NCBI GenBank assembly: GCA_035621215.1
Contig: CP141729.1
Coordinates: 142,944 to 206,943, forward strand
Direction of reading: 5' to 3'
Length of the DNA stretch: 64,000 nt
Origin: Oscillospiraceae bacterium MB08-C2-2
GTDB taxonomy: Bacteria > Bacillota > Clostridia > Oscillospirales > Ruminococcaceae
The notes under the pieces: model-generated
What the model was told of the DNA's origin: nothing
Database searches by the model: none
The model's input: the letters and a program-made list of their open reading frames with translations, nothing else
Position numbers and translations under genes: made by a program
Part shown: one piece after another, positions 25,440-33,951 of the stretch
Layout: each line of letters begins with the position of its first letter
Numbering within the stretch: the first letter of the stretch is position 1

Positions 25440-26405
25440 TCAAATTGTAAAATCATAGCCTTTGGCCGGTTTTAGCAGAGCGTCCAGCTCGGCATCCGCC
25501 GCCAGCAGGCTCACAATAAAGCCGGTAGCGTTGAAGGCATTGAAATAAGCGCCAAAGGAGCAGGCTGCTACCAAGTGGCCTGCTTGTTCCAGTTCAGTTT
25601 TCAGCAGGCCGGTGAGAATAGCTGATTCCAGATAGGTGCTTTGCTGCATACGGTTGACTGCTAAATGATAGCGGGAACCGGGGAATGCCTCCAGTTCATT
25701 GGTAAGCCAGCGGCAAAGCTCACTGGTTAGCTGATCGGCGTTTTGATAGGGTAGGCTGTGGGGTGCTTTTTCCCCGGAAAAACCAGCTCCGAATTCCATC
25801 GCTTGTTCTTGTGGGTTGATTTGCACCGATACCGAACGCAGCCGGTGATTGCCCTTTTCCACAATGCGGAAAACCTCATCCAGCTCCGCTCCTGTGTCAG
25901 CGGCGGCACTGGCCAGCTTGATCAGCAATCCGATGCCGCACAGGCCGCCCCGGTTTTCTTGTGGTTCACCCCGGGCGCTAAAAAGATCGTCTGTGGCATA
26001 AACAGTTCGCACAGGAATGCCCTCGCCAGCCAATAGCTCCTGCGCCATATCGTTGTTGAGGAAATCCCCGGCAAAATTGTTGGTGAGAAACAGAATGCCC
26101 TTTCCTTGATTGAGCCGCTTGGCCACTTCGTATAGGGTATAGGCATTGGGTGCGTTGGCAAAATCCCCCGAGCAAGCGCCGTCGGCTAGGCCCTCGCCCA
26201 CAAAGCCTGTGAAAAGGGGGCCATGGCTTCCGCCGCCGCTGATGACAACCTGTACCCGATTTCGCCGGGGGTATTTTTTAAACAGTGTGTGGCTGTAGGG
26301 GCTGGGGATTCGCTCAAAGATACCCGGCTGAGCGGCTTGGATGCCGTCCAGCGCCTCCTCCAAAGCATTGGGGCGGTGACCAAAAACACCCATCAAATCT
26401 TTCAT
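25440..26405 (-). CDS. Divergent DhaK-like subunit lacking the substrate histidine
   Basis: This 321-residue DhaK homologue, shorter than the usual ~330-356, sits in a ribose-type transporter operon. The fold markers are present: ISGGGSHGPLFTGFVG, LTNNFAGDFLNNDMAQELL with Asp114, GGLCGIGLLIKLASAAAD, and the C-terminal NATGFIVSLL. However, the motif that holds dihydroxyacetone covalently (GIHGE in E. coli DhaK, His218) reads GFSGE with Ser210, and GSGHEP is shortened to GSHGP at residues 59-63. ATG 26405 has GGGGGTGG upstream. It may act on a different sugar, may not form the hemiaminal, or may be regulatory. The first codons lie 17 bp from the permease stop. Confidence 0.82.
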   Translation of the reverse strand: MKDLMGVFGHRPNALEEALDGIQAAQPGIFERIPSPYSHTLFKKYPRRNRVQVVISGGGSHGPLFTGFVGEGLADGACSGDFANAPNAYTLYEVAKRLNQGKGILFLTNNFAGDFLNNDMAQELLAGEGIPVRTVYATDDLFSARGEPQENRGGLCGIGLLIKLASAAADTGAELDEVFRIVEKGNHRLRSVSVQINPQEQAMEFGAGFSGEKAPHSLPYQNADQLTSELCRWLTNELEAFPGSRYHLAVNRMQQSTYLESAILTGLLKTELEQAGHLVAACSFGAYFNAFNATGFIVSLLAADAELDALLKPAKGYDFTI

Positions 26406-26421
26406 AAAGATACCACCCCCG

Positions 26422-27402
26422 CTAATTCTTTTGATTTTTCTGCGCCATATCCACAATAACGGCAAATAGAATAATCAAGCCGGTTATGACCTTCTGCCAG
26501 TAGGAGGAAACCTGTAAAAGATTCATGCCGTTGTTGATGATGGCGATAATAGCCACGCCCATCATAGCACGGGCCACACTGCCGCTGCCGCCGGTGAGGC
26601 TGGTTCCGCCCAGCACGGTGGAGGCAATAGCAAACATTTCGTATCCATCGCAGGAGGCGGGCTGGCCGTTGTTAAGCCGGGAGGCTACGCACACACCACC
26701 CAGAGCCGCCATAATGGAGCAGAGAATATGTACCCGAAGCTTGACATTTTTCACGTTAATGCCGCTGAGGTGCGCCACACTTTCGTTGCTGCCCACTGCA
26801 TAAACATGCCGCCCAAAAACGGTTTTGGTCAGCAGAATGTGCATGAGAACCACCACCACAATGGTGAATAGGGTGATGATAGGGATAACGCCCAGCTGCA
26901 TATCCTCTGTGGGCAGGATGCGCCCGGCTCCCAGCCAGGCAAAGTTATTGCTCAGCCCATATACCGGCTGGCCGCCGGTGACCACATAGGCAAAGCCCCG
27001 GGCCATGGTCATCATAGCCAGTGTGGCGATCATGGGAACAACCCGGAAGCGGGTGATCATCATCCCGTTAAAAAGGCCGCAGATGCCGCCGATGACAATG
27101 GCGCTCCCCACCTGAATCAGCAGGCTGGAGCCAGTGGACATATTGGGGAACCGCAATCCCACAAAGGCAGAAAAGATTCCGGCAAAGGCGGCCACAGAAC
27201 CAAGGCTGATATCGATGCCGCCGGTTATAATCACAAAGGTGATGCCGGTGGCCAGCAGTGCATTGATGGACATCTGGGAGGTGACATTGATGAGATTACC
27301 CATTGTTAAAAAGGTGGGGCTTGCCAGACTGAAAGCCACCACGATAATCAGCAGAAAGACAACCACTGCATTTTTGCTCATCCAGCTTTTAACATTTACC
27401 AT
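26422..27402 (-). CDS. rbsC: Ribose-type ABC transporter permease
   Basis: This 326-residue RbsC/XylH-family permease has about ten hydrophobic segments, with the family's GGIDISLGSVAAFAG, ATLAMMTMARGFAYVVTGGQPVYG and ASTVLGGTSLTGGSGSV blocks. ATG 27402 is preferred over TTG 27411 because GGGGAG has proper spacing only to the ATG. A copy of an 80-bp hairpin repeat sits directly before its RBS. With the adjacent ATPase and binding protein it forms a CUT2 importer. The substrate is unknown, but DhaK/L downstream argues for a short or unusual sugar. Confidence 0.92.
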   Translation of the reverse strand: MVNVKSWMSKNAVVVFLLIIVVAFSLASPTFLTMGNLINVTSQMSINALLATGITFVIITGGIDISLGSVAAFAGIFSAFVGLRFPNMSTGSSLLIQVGSAIVIGGICGLFNGMMITRFRVVPMIATLAMMTMARGFAYVVTGGQPVYGLSNNFAWLGAGRILPTEDMQLGVIPIITLFTIVVVVLMHILLTKTVFGRHVYAVGSNESVAHLSGINVKNVKLRVHILCSIMAALGGVCVASRLNNGQPASCDGYEMFAIASTVLGGTSLTGGSGSVARAMMGVAIIAIINNGMNLLQVSSYWQKVITGLIILFAVIVDMAQKNQKN

Positions 27403-27424
27403 ACTATTCAAACTCCCCTGTTTC

Positions 27425-27504
27425 TATAGTTGTATAGGTTTAAAACCGCAACGTGGTTTTAAACAGCGGCGATCTGCCGCTAACCGCCATAGGCGGTCTA
27501 TACC
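27425..27504 (-). repeat. Three-hairpin repeat with closing stem, copy 1
   Basis: An 80-bp element between the transporter ATPase and permease genes, identical to 50032-50112 except at about three positions. An outer stem GTATAG/CTATAC encloses three hairpins on the plus-strand reading: GTTTAAAACC/GGTTTTAAAC, AGCGGC/GCCGCT and ACCGCC/GGCGGT. On the transcribed minus strand it ends about 10 nt before the RBS of the permease gene. Confidence 0.85.
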
Positions 27505-27519
27505 GAGCCTGTTTTCATT

Positions 27520-29040
27520 TCAACTGCCGCTGTGAAGGCTGGAAAGCTGAATCACGCTGTATTCGTTGGCTTCCTCCCGGGAAAGCTCGCCGCTGATGCG
27601 CCCTTCCCGCATGACTAGAATCCGGTCGCTGACCCCCAGGATTTCCGGGAGCTCAGAAGAGACCATAACAATGCAGCCGCCCTGCTCCACAAACTCGTTC
27701 ATCAGGCTGTAAAATTCAGATTTGGCGTTTACATCAATGCCGCGGGTGGGCTCATCCAACAGAAGTATCTTCGACTGAGCCACCAGCCATTTGGCAAGGA
27801 TGATTTTTTGCTGGTTGCCCCCGGAAAGATGGCTGACCTCTGTGTAAATACCGGGTGCACGCACCTTTAGCTTTTTATAGTATTCAGTCGTGATTTCTTT
27901 CTCCCACTTTGTATTGATGAAGGAAAGGCCTGCCATACGTTTGGCGGTGCGCAGCAGGCTGGGGAGAGAAACGTTGTCCTTTATTTTCGCCTTGAGCATC
28001 AGTCCGGTGCTGCGGCGATCCTCTGTTACAAACCCAAGGCCACTCTCGATGGCCTCCTTGGGGCTGCGGAGCTTTACGGGCTGACCTTCCAGAAAGACCT
28101 GCCCTGCATCCGGCTGGCGGGCGGCAAAAATGCTTTCCAGCACATCGGTGCGTTTGGCTCCTACAAGACCGGCGATGCCGAGAATTTCCCCGGCATAGGC
28201 GGTGAAGGAAATGTCGCTGAAAACGCCGCTTACCGTGAGGTTTTCCACCCGGAGCATTTCTTTGCCCGGTGTGTGCTCTTTTTTGTTGTAGTAATCCTTT
28301 AGCTCACGTCCCACCATACTGCCGACAATTTCGGCTTCGGTGGTTTCAGAAAGCAGCATGGTTCTGACCTTTTGGCCATCCCGCAGAACGGTAACCCTTG
28401 CGCAGACAACGGGCAGCTCCTTCATGCGGTGTGTTATGTAAATAATGGCGACATGATTCTGCTTGAGTATTTCAATCTGCCGGAACAAAGCGAAGATTTC
28501 ACTATCCGACAGGGATGAGGTAGGCTCATCCATAATAACAATCCGGGAGTTTTTCACAATGATTTTGGCGATTTCGATCAGCTGCTGCTGTGCAGCGCTG
28601 AGCGATCCGGCCAGACTGGTGGCCTCTAGCTTGGCACCCATGCCGTCCAAGACCTCTTGTGCTTTTTGGTTCATTTCACGGCGGCTCAGCAGCATTCCTT
28701 TGTGGGGCTCCATGCCGAGGAAGATGTTTTCCGCCACGGTCAGGTGATTGGCAATACTCAGCTCCTGATGGATAATGGAGATGCCCTCATCCAAGGCTTG
28801 GCGGGGGTTTTTGAACTGGCGTTCCTGCCCATCGTATACAATACTGCCCTCTGTGGGGGTATACACACCGGAAATGATTTTAACCAGTGTGGATTTTCCG
28901 GCTCCGTTTTCACCCACCAGAGCATGGGCCTCTCCGGGGTAAAAATCAATGGATACATCGCTGAGAGCCCGGGCGCCCGGAAACAATTTGGTGATGTTCT
29001 TCACCTGTAGAATAGGGGTTGGTTCCCTCTTGTTTTCCAT
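27520..29040 (-). CDS. rbsA: Ribose-type ABC transporter ATP-binding protein (double ATPase)
   Basis: This 506-residue protein has two ABC domains, as in RbsA/MglA. The N-terminal half is canonical ([43 protein letters not shown]). The C-terminal half has the usual degenerate Walker A (IAGLVGAKRTDVLE) with [15 protein letters not shown] and [12 protein letters not shown]. It couples ATP hydrolysis to sugar import with the downstream permease. The RBS before ATG 29040 is weak (AGGAATGG). A 12-bp-stem hairpin separates it from the binding-protein gene. Confidence 0.93.
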   Translation of the reverse strand: MENKREPTPILQVKNITKLFPGARALSDVSIDFYPGEAHALVGENGAGKSTLVKIISGVYTPTEGSIVYDGQERQFKNPRQALDEGISIIHQELSIANHLTVAENIFLGMEPHKGMLLSRREMNQKAQEVLDGMGAKLEATSLAGSLSAAQQQLIEIAKIIVKNSRIVIMDEPTSSLSDSEIFALFRQIEILKQNHVAIIYITHRMKELPVVCARVTVLRDGQKVRTMLLSETTEAEIVGSMVGRELKDYYNKKEHTPGKEMLRVENLTVSGVFSDISFTAYAGEILGIAGLVGAKRTDVLESIFAARQPDAGQVFLEGQPVKLRSPKEAIESGLGFVTEDRRSTGLMLKAKIKDNVSLPSLLRTAKRMAGLSFINTKWEKEITTEYYKKLKVRAPGIYTEVSHLSGGNQQKIILAKWLVAQSKILLLDEPTRGIDVNAKSEFYSLMNEFVEQGGCIVMVSSELPEILGVSDRILVMREGRISGELSREEANEYSVIQLSSLHSGS

Positions 29041-29162
29041 TTCTTCACCATTCCTGCCTATGCGATTCGTGATTCTGTTTATGAGCGGTCTTATGCTCGA
29101 AATAGGCGGGCCTTTCCAAAAAGGATATACTGCAATTTACACGGATATAGCTATGAATAGAC

Positions 29163-29196
29163 CAATTCTCCGGGCAGAATTTTACCCGGAGAATTG
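29163..29196. terminator. Hairpin after the ribose-type binding-protein gene
   Basis: CAATTCTCCGGG (29163-29174) pairs perfectly with CCCGGAGAATTG (29185-29196), loop of 10. No T-tract follows on the minus strand, so it probably protects the binding-protein mRNA and allows read-through to the ATPase. Confidence 0.6.
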
Positions 29197-29279
29197 ATAG
29201 GAGTGCCGTGTTGGGCTTTCCCCTCGTGGTTAGCTGAAAGCCGTGTGGTTTTATACGAATCTTCCAGTATGGAGTGGTC

Positions 29280-30293
29280 TTACAGGCCGTTTTTCTCGAT
29301 GTATTCGGCTGTGATGATATAAGGATCAATGGGAATCAGTTTCGCATCCACCGAACCGGAAGTTAGGTACTTGTGAACCTGCTGGGTGATGGTGGTGCCG
29401 ATAAGAGCGGGGTTCTGGGAAATTTCAGAAACCCACCACTGGCCGTCGCCTTCCTTATCCTTGATAGCGGCAATGGCTTCGGGGTTGCCGTCAAAGCCGA
29501 CTACAAGGGTCTTGGCTCCTGCGGCCTTGATAGCGGAAAGGGCACCGGTTGCGGCGGGATCACCGGCACAGAAAATAACGGCCAGATCCGGTTTGGAAAC
29601 CAGCCAATCCTGTGTCAGAGACATGGCCACGTTGGCATCGCCTTCGTAGTTGCCGAAGAAGGGGTATTCAACATCGGTCTGTGCCTTGATAACTTCTTCA
29701 AAGCCCTTCTGGCGATCCAGAACCGAGGCGGAGGCAGGGTTACCGATCATGGCGACTGAGCTTCCTTTAGGGGCAAGGCGCAAAGCTTCCTGAGCGCCCA
29801 AACGGCCGCCTTCCACGTTATCGGTGCCAGCGTGACAGATGATGGAATCGGAGTCGTAGCCTGAATCAAAGGTGAAACAGGGAATACCGGAAGCGGAGGC
29901 GGCATCAATAGCGGGGCCTACACCGGCGGCGTCTACGGTAGCCAGAGCAATGGCATCCACCTTCATGGCGACCAGATTGTCGATGTGGTTGGACTGAACG
30001 TTGGCATCCAGCTCGCCGTCGTAAACAATGGCTTCGATGCCAAGCTTTTTGGATTCCTCAACAATGGCGGCTTCAATCAGGTTATAGAATACATGCTCCC
30101 GGGAGCCCACAATGAAGCCAACGGTGATTTTCTTATCGGCTGCTGATTCGGGGGCGGCGCTGCTGGCGGCTGAAGGAGCCGTAGATGAAGCGGGGGCTGC
30201 CTGAGAAGTTGCCGGGGTGCTGCTGCCGCAGCCAGCCAAAGCCATAAGCACGAGAACCGCGGCCAGAACAATGCTGATTGATTTTCTTTTCAA
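29280..30293 (-). CDS. rbsB: Ribose-type sugar-binding lipoprotein
   Basis: This 337-residue periplasmic-binding-protein family 4 lipoprotein has the signal LKRKSISIVLAAVLVLMALAGC with lipobox LAGC, then an Ala/Ser/Pro-rich spacer. The mature type I fold starts at KITVGFIVGSREHVFYNLIE, with PCFTFDSGYDSDSIICHAGT and FCAGDPAATGALSAIKAAG as sugar-pocket regions. The TTG at 30293 is the start: AAGGAGG lies 9 nt before it and gives a clean signal peptide, whereas the upstream ATG in frame has no RBS. A ~400-nt hairpin-rich leader precedes it. The ligand is unknown. Confidence 0.9.
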   Translation of the reverse strand: MKRKSISIVLAAVLVLMALAGCGSSTPATSQAAPASSTAPSAASSAAPESAADKKITVGFIVGSREHVFYNLIEAAIVEESKKLGIEAIVYDGELDANVQSNHIDNLVAMKVDAIALATVDAAGVGPAIDAASASGIPCFTFDSGYDSDSIICHAGTDNVEGGRLGAQEALRLAPKGSSVAMIGNPASASVLDRQKGFEEVIKAQTDVEYPFFGNYEGDANVAMSLTQDWLVSKPDLAVIFCAGDPAATGALSAIKAAGAKTLVVGFDGNPEAIAAIKDKEGDGQWWVSEISQNPALIGTTITQQVHKYLTSGSVDAKLIPIDPYIITAEYIEKNGL

Positions 30294-30299
30294 GTCTAG

Positions 30300-30600
30300 A
30301 ATCCTCCTTTTCGTGGAACCAGTTTTGTGTTGTTTCAGTTTATACTCACCAAACTTCAAAATATAAACGTGGTTTTGAAGTCTCCGTCTACAGGCGGATA
30401 AGGCAGCCGGAGCGGCCTTCTGGCAGAGTGTATAATACTTATCTGCGATTAAAACAATCGAAAAATATCCATTGTTTTAATCCGGCAAGCAAAGCTTGCC
30501 GCTGCACTGAAAGTGCAGGCAGAACGCATCGAACAACGTCTCCACGGGCTGTGCCCGCTGCCGCATTTCATGCGGCACACACAGAGGGAAAGGGGATGTT
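30300..30600 (-). repeat. Hairpin array in the leader of the ribose-type operon
   Basis: Consecutive hairpins on the transcribed strand: TGCCGCAT/ATGCGGCA, GGGC/GCCC, TGCAC/GTGCA, CGGCAAGC/GCTTGCCG, ATTAAAACAAT/ATTGTTTTAAT, AAGGC/GCCTT, and CTTCAAAA/TTTTGAAG. The last (30354-30382) resembles the first hairpin of the 27425/50032 repeats, with AAAACCACGTT in common. No ORF fits. It lies between the promoter at 30702-30730 and the rbsB start. Confidence 0.7.
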
Positions 30601-30690
30601 GGATTGTATCTTTCACTTGAAAATGCGTTGAAATTAAAGGGGTGATGCGTCTGTTGATATCCGATATATAATATTGTTTATTTATGATTG

Positions 30691-30808
30691 AATTTATTTG
30701 AATATTATCATATATAGATTATACAGTCAATAATAATCTACAATTATAATTTTTTTGTTATAATCTATATAAATTATGATACCATATTTAAACAATTCAA
30801 ATAAACGA
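30691..30808. promoter_or_regulatory. Promoter of the ribose-type operon inside an AT-rich inverted repeat
   Basis: Minus-strand TTGACT (rc of 30725-30730), 17 bp, TAATAT (rc of 30702-30707) gives a transcript start near 30695. It lies in an imperfect inverted repeat whose arms share TTTATTTGAAT, ATCATA and TATATAGATTATA (30691-30723 against the complement of 30755-30808), which could be an operator. The stretch from 30810 to 31166 holds no supported gene. Confidence 0.55.
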
Positions 30809-31166
30809 AAAAAAACGATAGAATTTTAGCGGAATTTGTTTCGGAAAAATGCGGACAAACCCCTACGGCAAAGTTTACTGAGATTGGGGTGCAAAAACAG
30901 TCTGATATAGGAACAGAAATTATTTTTTTTCGGGCTTAAGATAAGCAGAAAAGCTTTAGAATGGATTCCTGCTTCTTGTTTGCCCCAATTTTTTTCACAA
31001 GGTTTAAGGCAATGCATAATCATACCGAAAATACAAAGGCTATGGCTATAGAATGGGAGATTATACTCATTTTGCTTCCAAATTGTCTGCAAAATGTTTT
31101 GCAGTTAAACTGACTTTAAGCAGTTCAACTTGCGCATGGGGAAGCAACTGGGAAAACACAGGGGGA

Positions 31167-32777
31167 ATGGTCAATTTGTCGTTGTCTTCGATGCTGCGGA
31201 AAGCTCTTACAGGCTCCAGCCGCAAACCGCCCAATCAGGAAAATCATCCCCGGGAGCATGGCTTCCCGGCACTGGAAGAGAGCCTGGAGAAAAATATATC
31301 GTCATTTAAAGAATATTTGGGTACAAGCGAAGATGTAAAATATCACGCTTTTTCTTTTGGCCGGAATTTGGAATTTAATGGAACCTTGCTGTTTCTTGAT
31401 GGAATGGTCAGCAGCGATACGATTACCCAGAGCATTTTGAAACCGCTCATATCCAATAAAGAAATCAGCCGAAAAAAAGACGATATCCAAAGCATGCAGG
31501 ATATCCAAAAAAGCATGCTTTGTTCAGGCGATGTGGTCTGCCAGAAAGAGTTCGCCAAGCTGTTGGATGGCCTTTTATCCGGTGACACGATTTTTCTGTT
31601 GGATGGATTTCCCCAAGGCTTGGTGATCAGCACCCGAAATTGGGATAAGAGAAGTGTAACGGAGCCTCAGACCGAATCGGTGGTTAGGGGCCCCCGAGAA
31701 GGCTTTACTGAAAATTTCAGAACCAATACCTCTCTGATGCGCCGCAGGCTGAAATCCCATCGGCTGCGCATGGAGCATATGGTGATCGGTGAGAAAACCT
31801 CCACCAGTGTGTGTATTGTTTATATTGAAGGAGTAGCAAAGCCCGAAATAGTGAAAACCCTTCGCCAGCGCCTGGCTCAGGTGCATGTTGATTCGATTTT
31901 AGATGCAAGCTACTTGGAGGAATACATTGAGGATTCCCATTTTTCCGTTTTTTCCACGGTCAATTATACCGAAAAACCGGATGTGGCCGCCGCCAAAATT
32001 TTAGAGGGCCGAGTGGGCATTATTACAGATGGCAGCCCCTTTATGCTCACGGTTCCTGCACTGTTTATCGAAAGCTTTCAGACTGCTGAGGATTACTATA
32101 TCCGCCCCTTTTATGCCAGTATCACCCGCCTTATGCGGTTTTTGGCTTATGCTATTTCCATTTTTGCGGTACCCATCTATATTGCCCTCACAACCTTTCA
32201 TCAGGAGCTGATTCCCACCACGCTGCTGATCACCATTGCCAGCGCTCGAGAGGGAACGCCCTTTCCTGCTTTGATGGAAGCGCTGATTATGGTGCTTTCC
32301 TTTGAGATATTGCGAGAAGCAGGGCTGCGGCTTCCGCGGCCGGTGGGTCAGTCTGTCAGCATCGTAGGGGCGCTGGTTATGGGGGATGCCGCTGTCTCAG
32401 CCGGCTTAGTAGGAGCGCCTATGGTCATAACCGTGGCCATTACAGCAGTTGCCGGGTTTATCATTCCCTCTCAAATAGATTCCATCACCATTTTGCGCAT
32501 TATCATGATGCTGCTTGCCTCTATGCTTGGCGGCTTTGGAATTGCTGTGGGCCTTTTGGGGGTTCTGGTGCATTTGGCTGTGCTGAAATCCTTTGGAGTT
32601 CCTTATTGCGGCGCTGTAATTCCCTCCAGAGACCAACAGGATACCTTTATTCGTCTCCCTTTGTGGATGATGATCAAGAGGCCCGAGACCATTGCTGGCA
32701 GGGATGAAGTTCGCAAAACCGGTTGGATGCCGGCAACAGGAAAAGAAAGTGATGGGCAAAGTGAAAATAACCAATAA
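31167..32777 (+). CDS. Spore germination protein, GerA/KA family (receptor A subunit)
   Basis: This ~536-residue A subunit of a nutrient germinant receptor has a large hydrophilic N-terminal half (about 1-290) with FLDGMVSSDTITQSIL and FLLDGFPQGLVISTRNWDKR. The conserved TNTSLMRRRLKSHRLRMEHM follows, then about five to six membrane helices with LPRPVGQSVSIVGALVMGDA. The start is uncertain: ATG 31167 has GGGGGA too close, while TTG 31176 has the better spacing. It heads a gerA-C-B operon active in forespores. It shows the host forms endospores. Confidence 0.9.
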   Translation: MVNLSLSSMLRKALTGSSRKPPNQENHPREHGFPALEESLEKNISSFKEYLGTSEDVKYHAFSFGRNLEFNGTLLFLDGMVSSDTITQSILKPLISNKEISRKKDDIQSMQDIQKSMLCSGDVVCQKEFAKLLDGLLSGDTIFLLDGFPQGLVISTRNWDKRSVTEPQTESVVRGPREGFTENFRTNTSLMRRRLKSHRLRMEHMVIGEKTSTSVCIVYIEGVAKPEIVKTLRQRLAQVHVDSILDASYLEEYIEDSHFSVFSTVNYTEKPDVAAAKILEGRVGIITDGSPFMLTVPALFIESFQTAEDYYIRPFYASITRLMRFLAYAISIFAVPIYIALTTFHQELIPTTLLITIASAREGTPFPALMEALIMVLSFEILREAGLRLPRPVGQSVSIVGALVMGDAAVSAGLVGAPMVITVAITAVAGFIIPSQIDSITILRIIMMLLASMLGGFGIAVGLLGVLVHLAVLKSFGVPYCGAVIPSRDQQDTFIRLPLWMMIKRPETIAGRDEVRKTGWMPATGKESDGQSENNQ

Positions 32778-33951
32778 AATAAGAAAATATAAGTTGAAAA
32801 TACTGGCTTGCAAGCTATTGGTGATCTTGCTGGTAACCGGCGCTGTGACCGGTTGTTGGGATAGTCAGGAGCTGGATACAATTTCGCTGGTGACAGGTGT
32901 GGGGATCGATGAGGTTCAACAGCCGGATGAGGCGAATTTTGTTTTTCAGATTGTAAAAATCGGCTCCAATGACCCGGGAAATGAGAATTCATTCTTTGTG
33001 ATGGAATCCCAGAATAAGGGGATACTGCCGGCATTGGATGCTCTGGAATACAAGAATACAAGAAGCCTTTTTCTGCATCAGAATCAGGTCATTGTGATAG
33101 GAAAAGAACAGGCGGAAAAGGGAATCAAGACCTATCTGGATGCATTCCTTCGTGGCGAGGAAATGCGTATGGAAACATGGCTGATGGTGGCGGATGGAAC
33201 AGCTAAGGATATATTATCAACCAATTTGAACCAAGAGCCCATATCCTCGGTGGGGCTTGTGCGCATGATGGAAACAGAACGCCAGCTTTCGCAGCATATT
33301 ACCACTAGAATGTTGGATTTTACTGTTAGGCTTCTGGAGGAAGGAGGAGCAGCTATTACTCCAATCATCCAAACAGCGGAAGAAAACGGTATATCCAGAT
33401 ATAAGATTTCAGGGCTGGCGGTTTTTAAAGACGCAGCCATGGTGGGCAGGCTGGATGCCCAGCAAAAACGAGGCTTTTATTGGATTATGGGCGATATTGA
33501 TGATGGAACTATGAGTGTAACCACGTCCCATGGTTTTGCCAATTTAATTATCAGTGAAATCGATCATACCATTTCGCCTCGGTTTACAGAGGATGGCAAG
33601 CCATATATGCAAATTGATGTTTTGGGGTATATGGCGGCCGGTGAGGTGCAGGGCTATGATGACATGGATACCCTCCAAATGGGCAAGGATCTGGAGAAAG
33701 AGGCCCAGAAAAAGATGGAGGAGGAAATGCGGGATAGCCTTCAGGCCAGCCAGAGAATGCGGGCGGATATCTTCCGTTTTGCCAAGGCCTTTGAGCGTTG
33801 GCATCCCAAGGAGTGGGAAACAATGCAGGGCAACTGGGAGGAAATATACCAGCAGCTTTCGCTGAACGTTAACATCACGCTGAAAATGCGGGATACCGGC
33901 AAGACTACCTTGCCCTTTAACAAGGAGGTGAAAGAAGAGAATGCAGCTTGA
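32752..33951 (+). CDS. Ger(x)C family spore germination lipoprotein
   Basis: This 399-residue C subunit of the germinant receptor has a lipoprotein signal (LLVILLVTGAVTGC, lipobox VTGC) followed by the family hallmark WDSQELDTISLVTGVGID and LFLHQNQVIVIGKEQAEKGI. The ATG at 32752 overlaps the A-subunit gene by 26 bp and has AGGA upstream. It ends inside the start of the B-subunit gene by 11 bp. The order A-C-B is one of the normal arrangements. Confidence 0.92.
   Translation: MGKVKITNKIRKYKLKILACKLLVILLVTGAVTGCWDSQELDTISLVTGVGIDEVQQPDEANFVFQIVKIGSNDPGNENSFFVMESQNKGILPALDALEYKNTRSLFLHQNQVIVIGKEQAEKGIKTYLDAFLRGEEMRMETWLMVADGTAKDILSTNLNQEPISSVGLVRMMETERQLSQHITTRMLDFTVRLLEEGGAAITPIIQTAEENGISRYKISGLAVFKDAAMVGRLDAQQKRGFYWIMGDIDDGTMSVTTSHGFANLIISEIDHTISPRFTEDGKPYMQIDVLGYMAAGEVQGYDDMDTLQMGKDLEKEAQKKMEEEMRDSLQASQRMRADIFRFAKAFERWHPKEWETMQGNWEEIYQQLSLNVNITLKMRDTGKTTLPFNKEVKEENAA

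Noticed and set aside
30826..31092. 88-codon minus-strand frame before the ger operon
   Set aside because: Cysteine- and aromatic-rich composition without RBS or family; probably chance.
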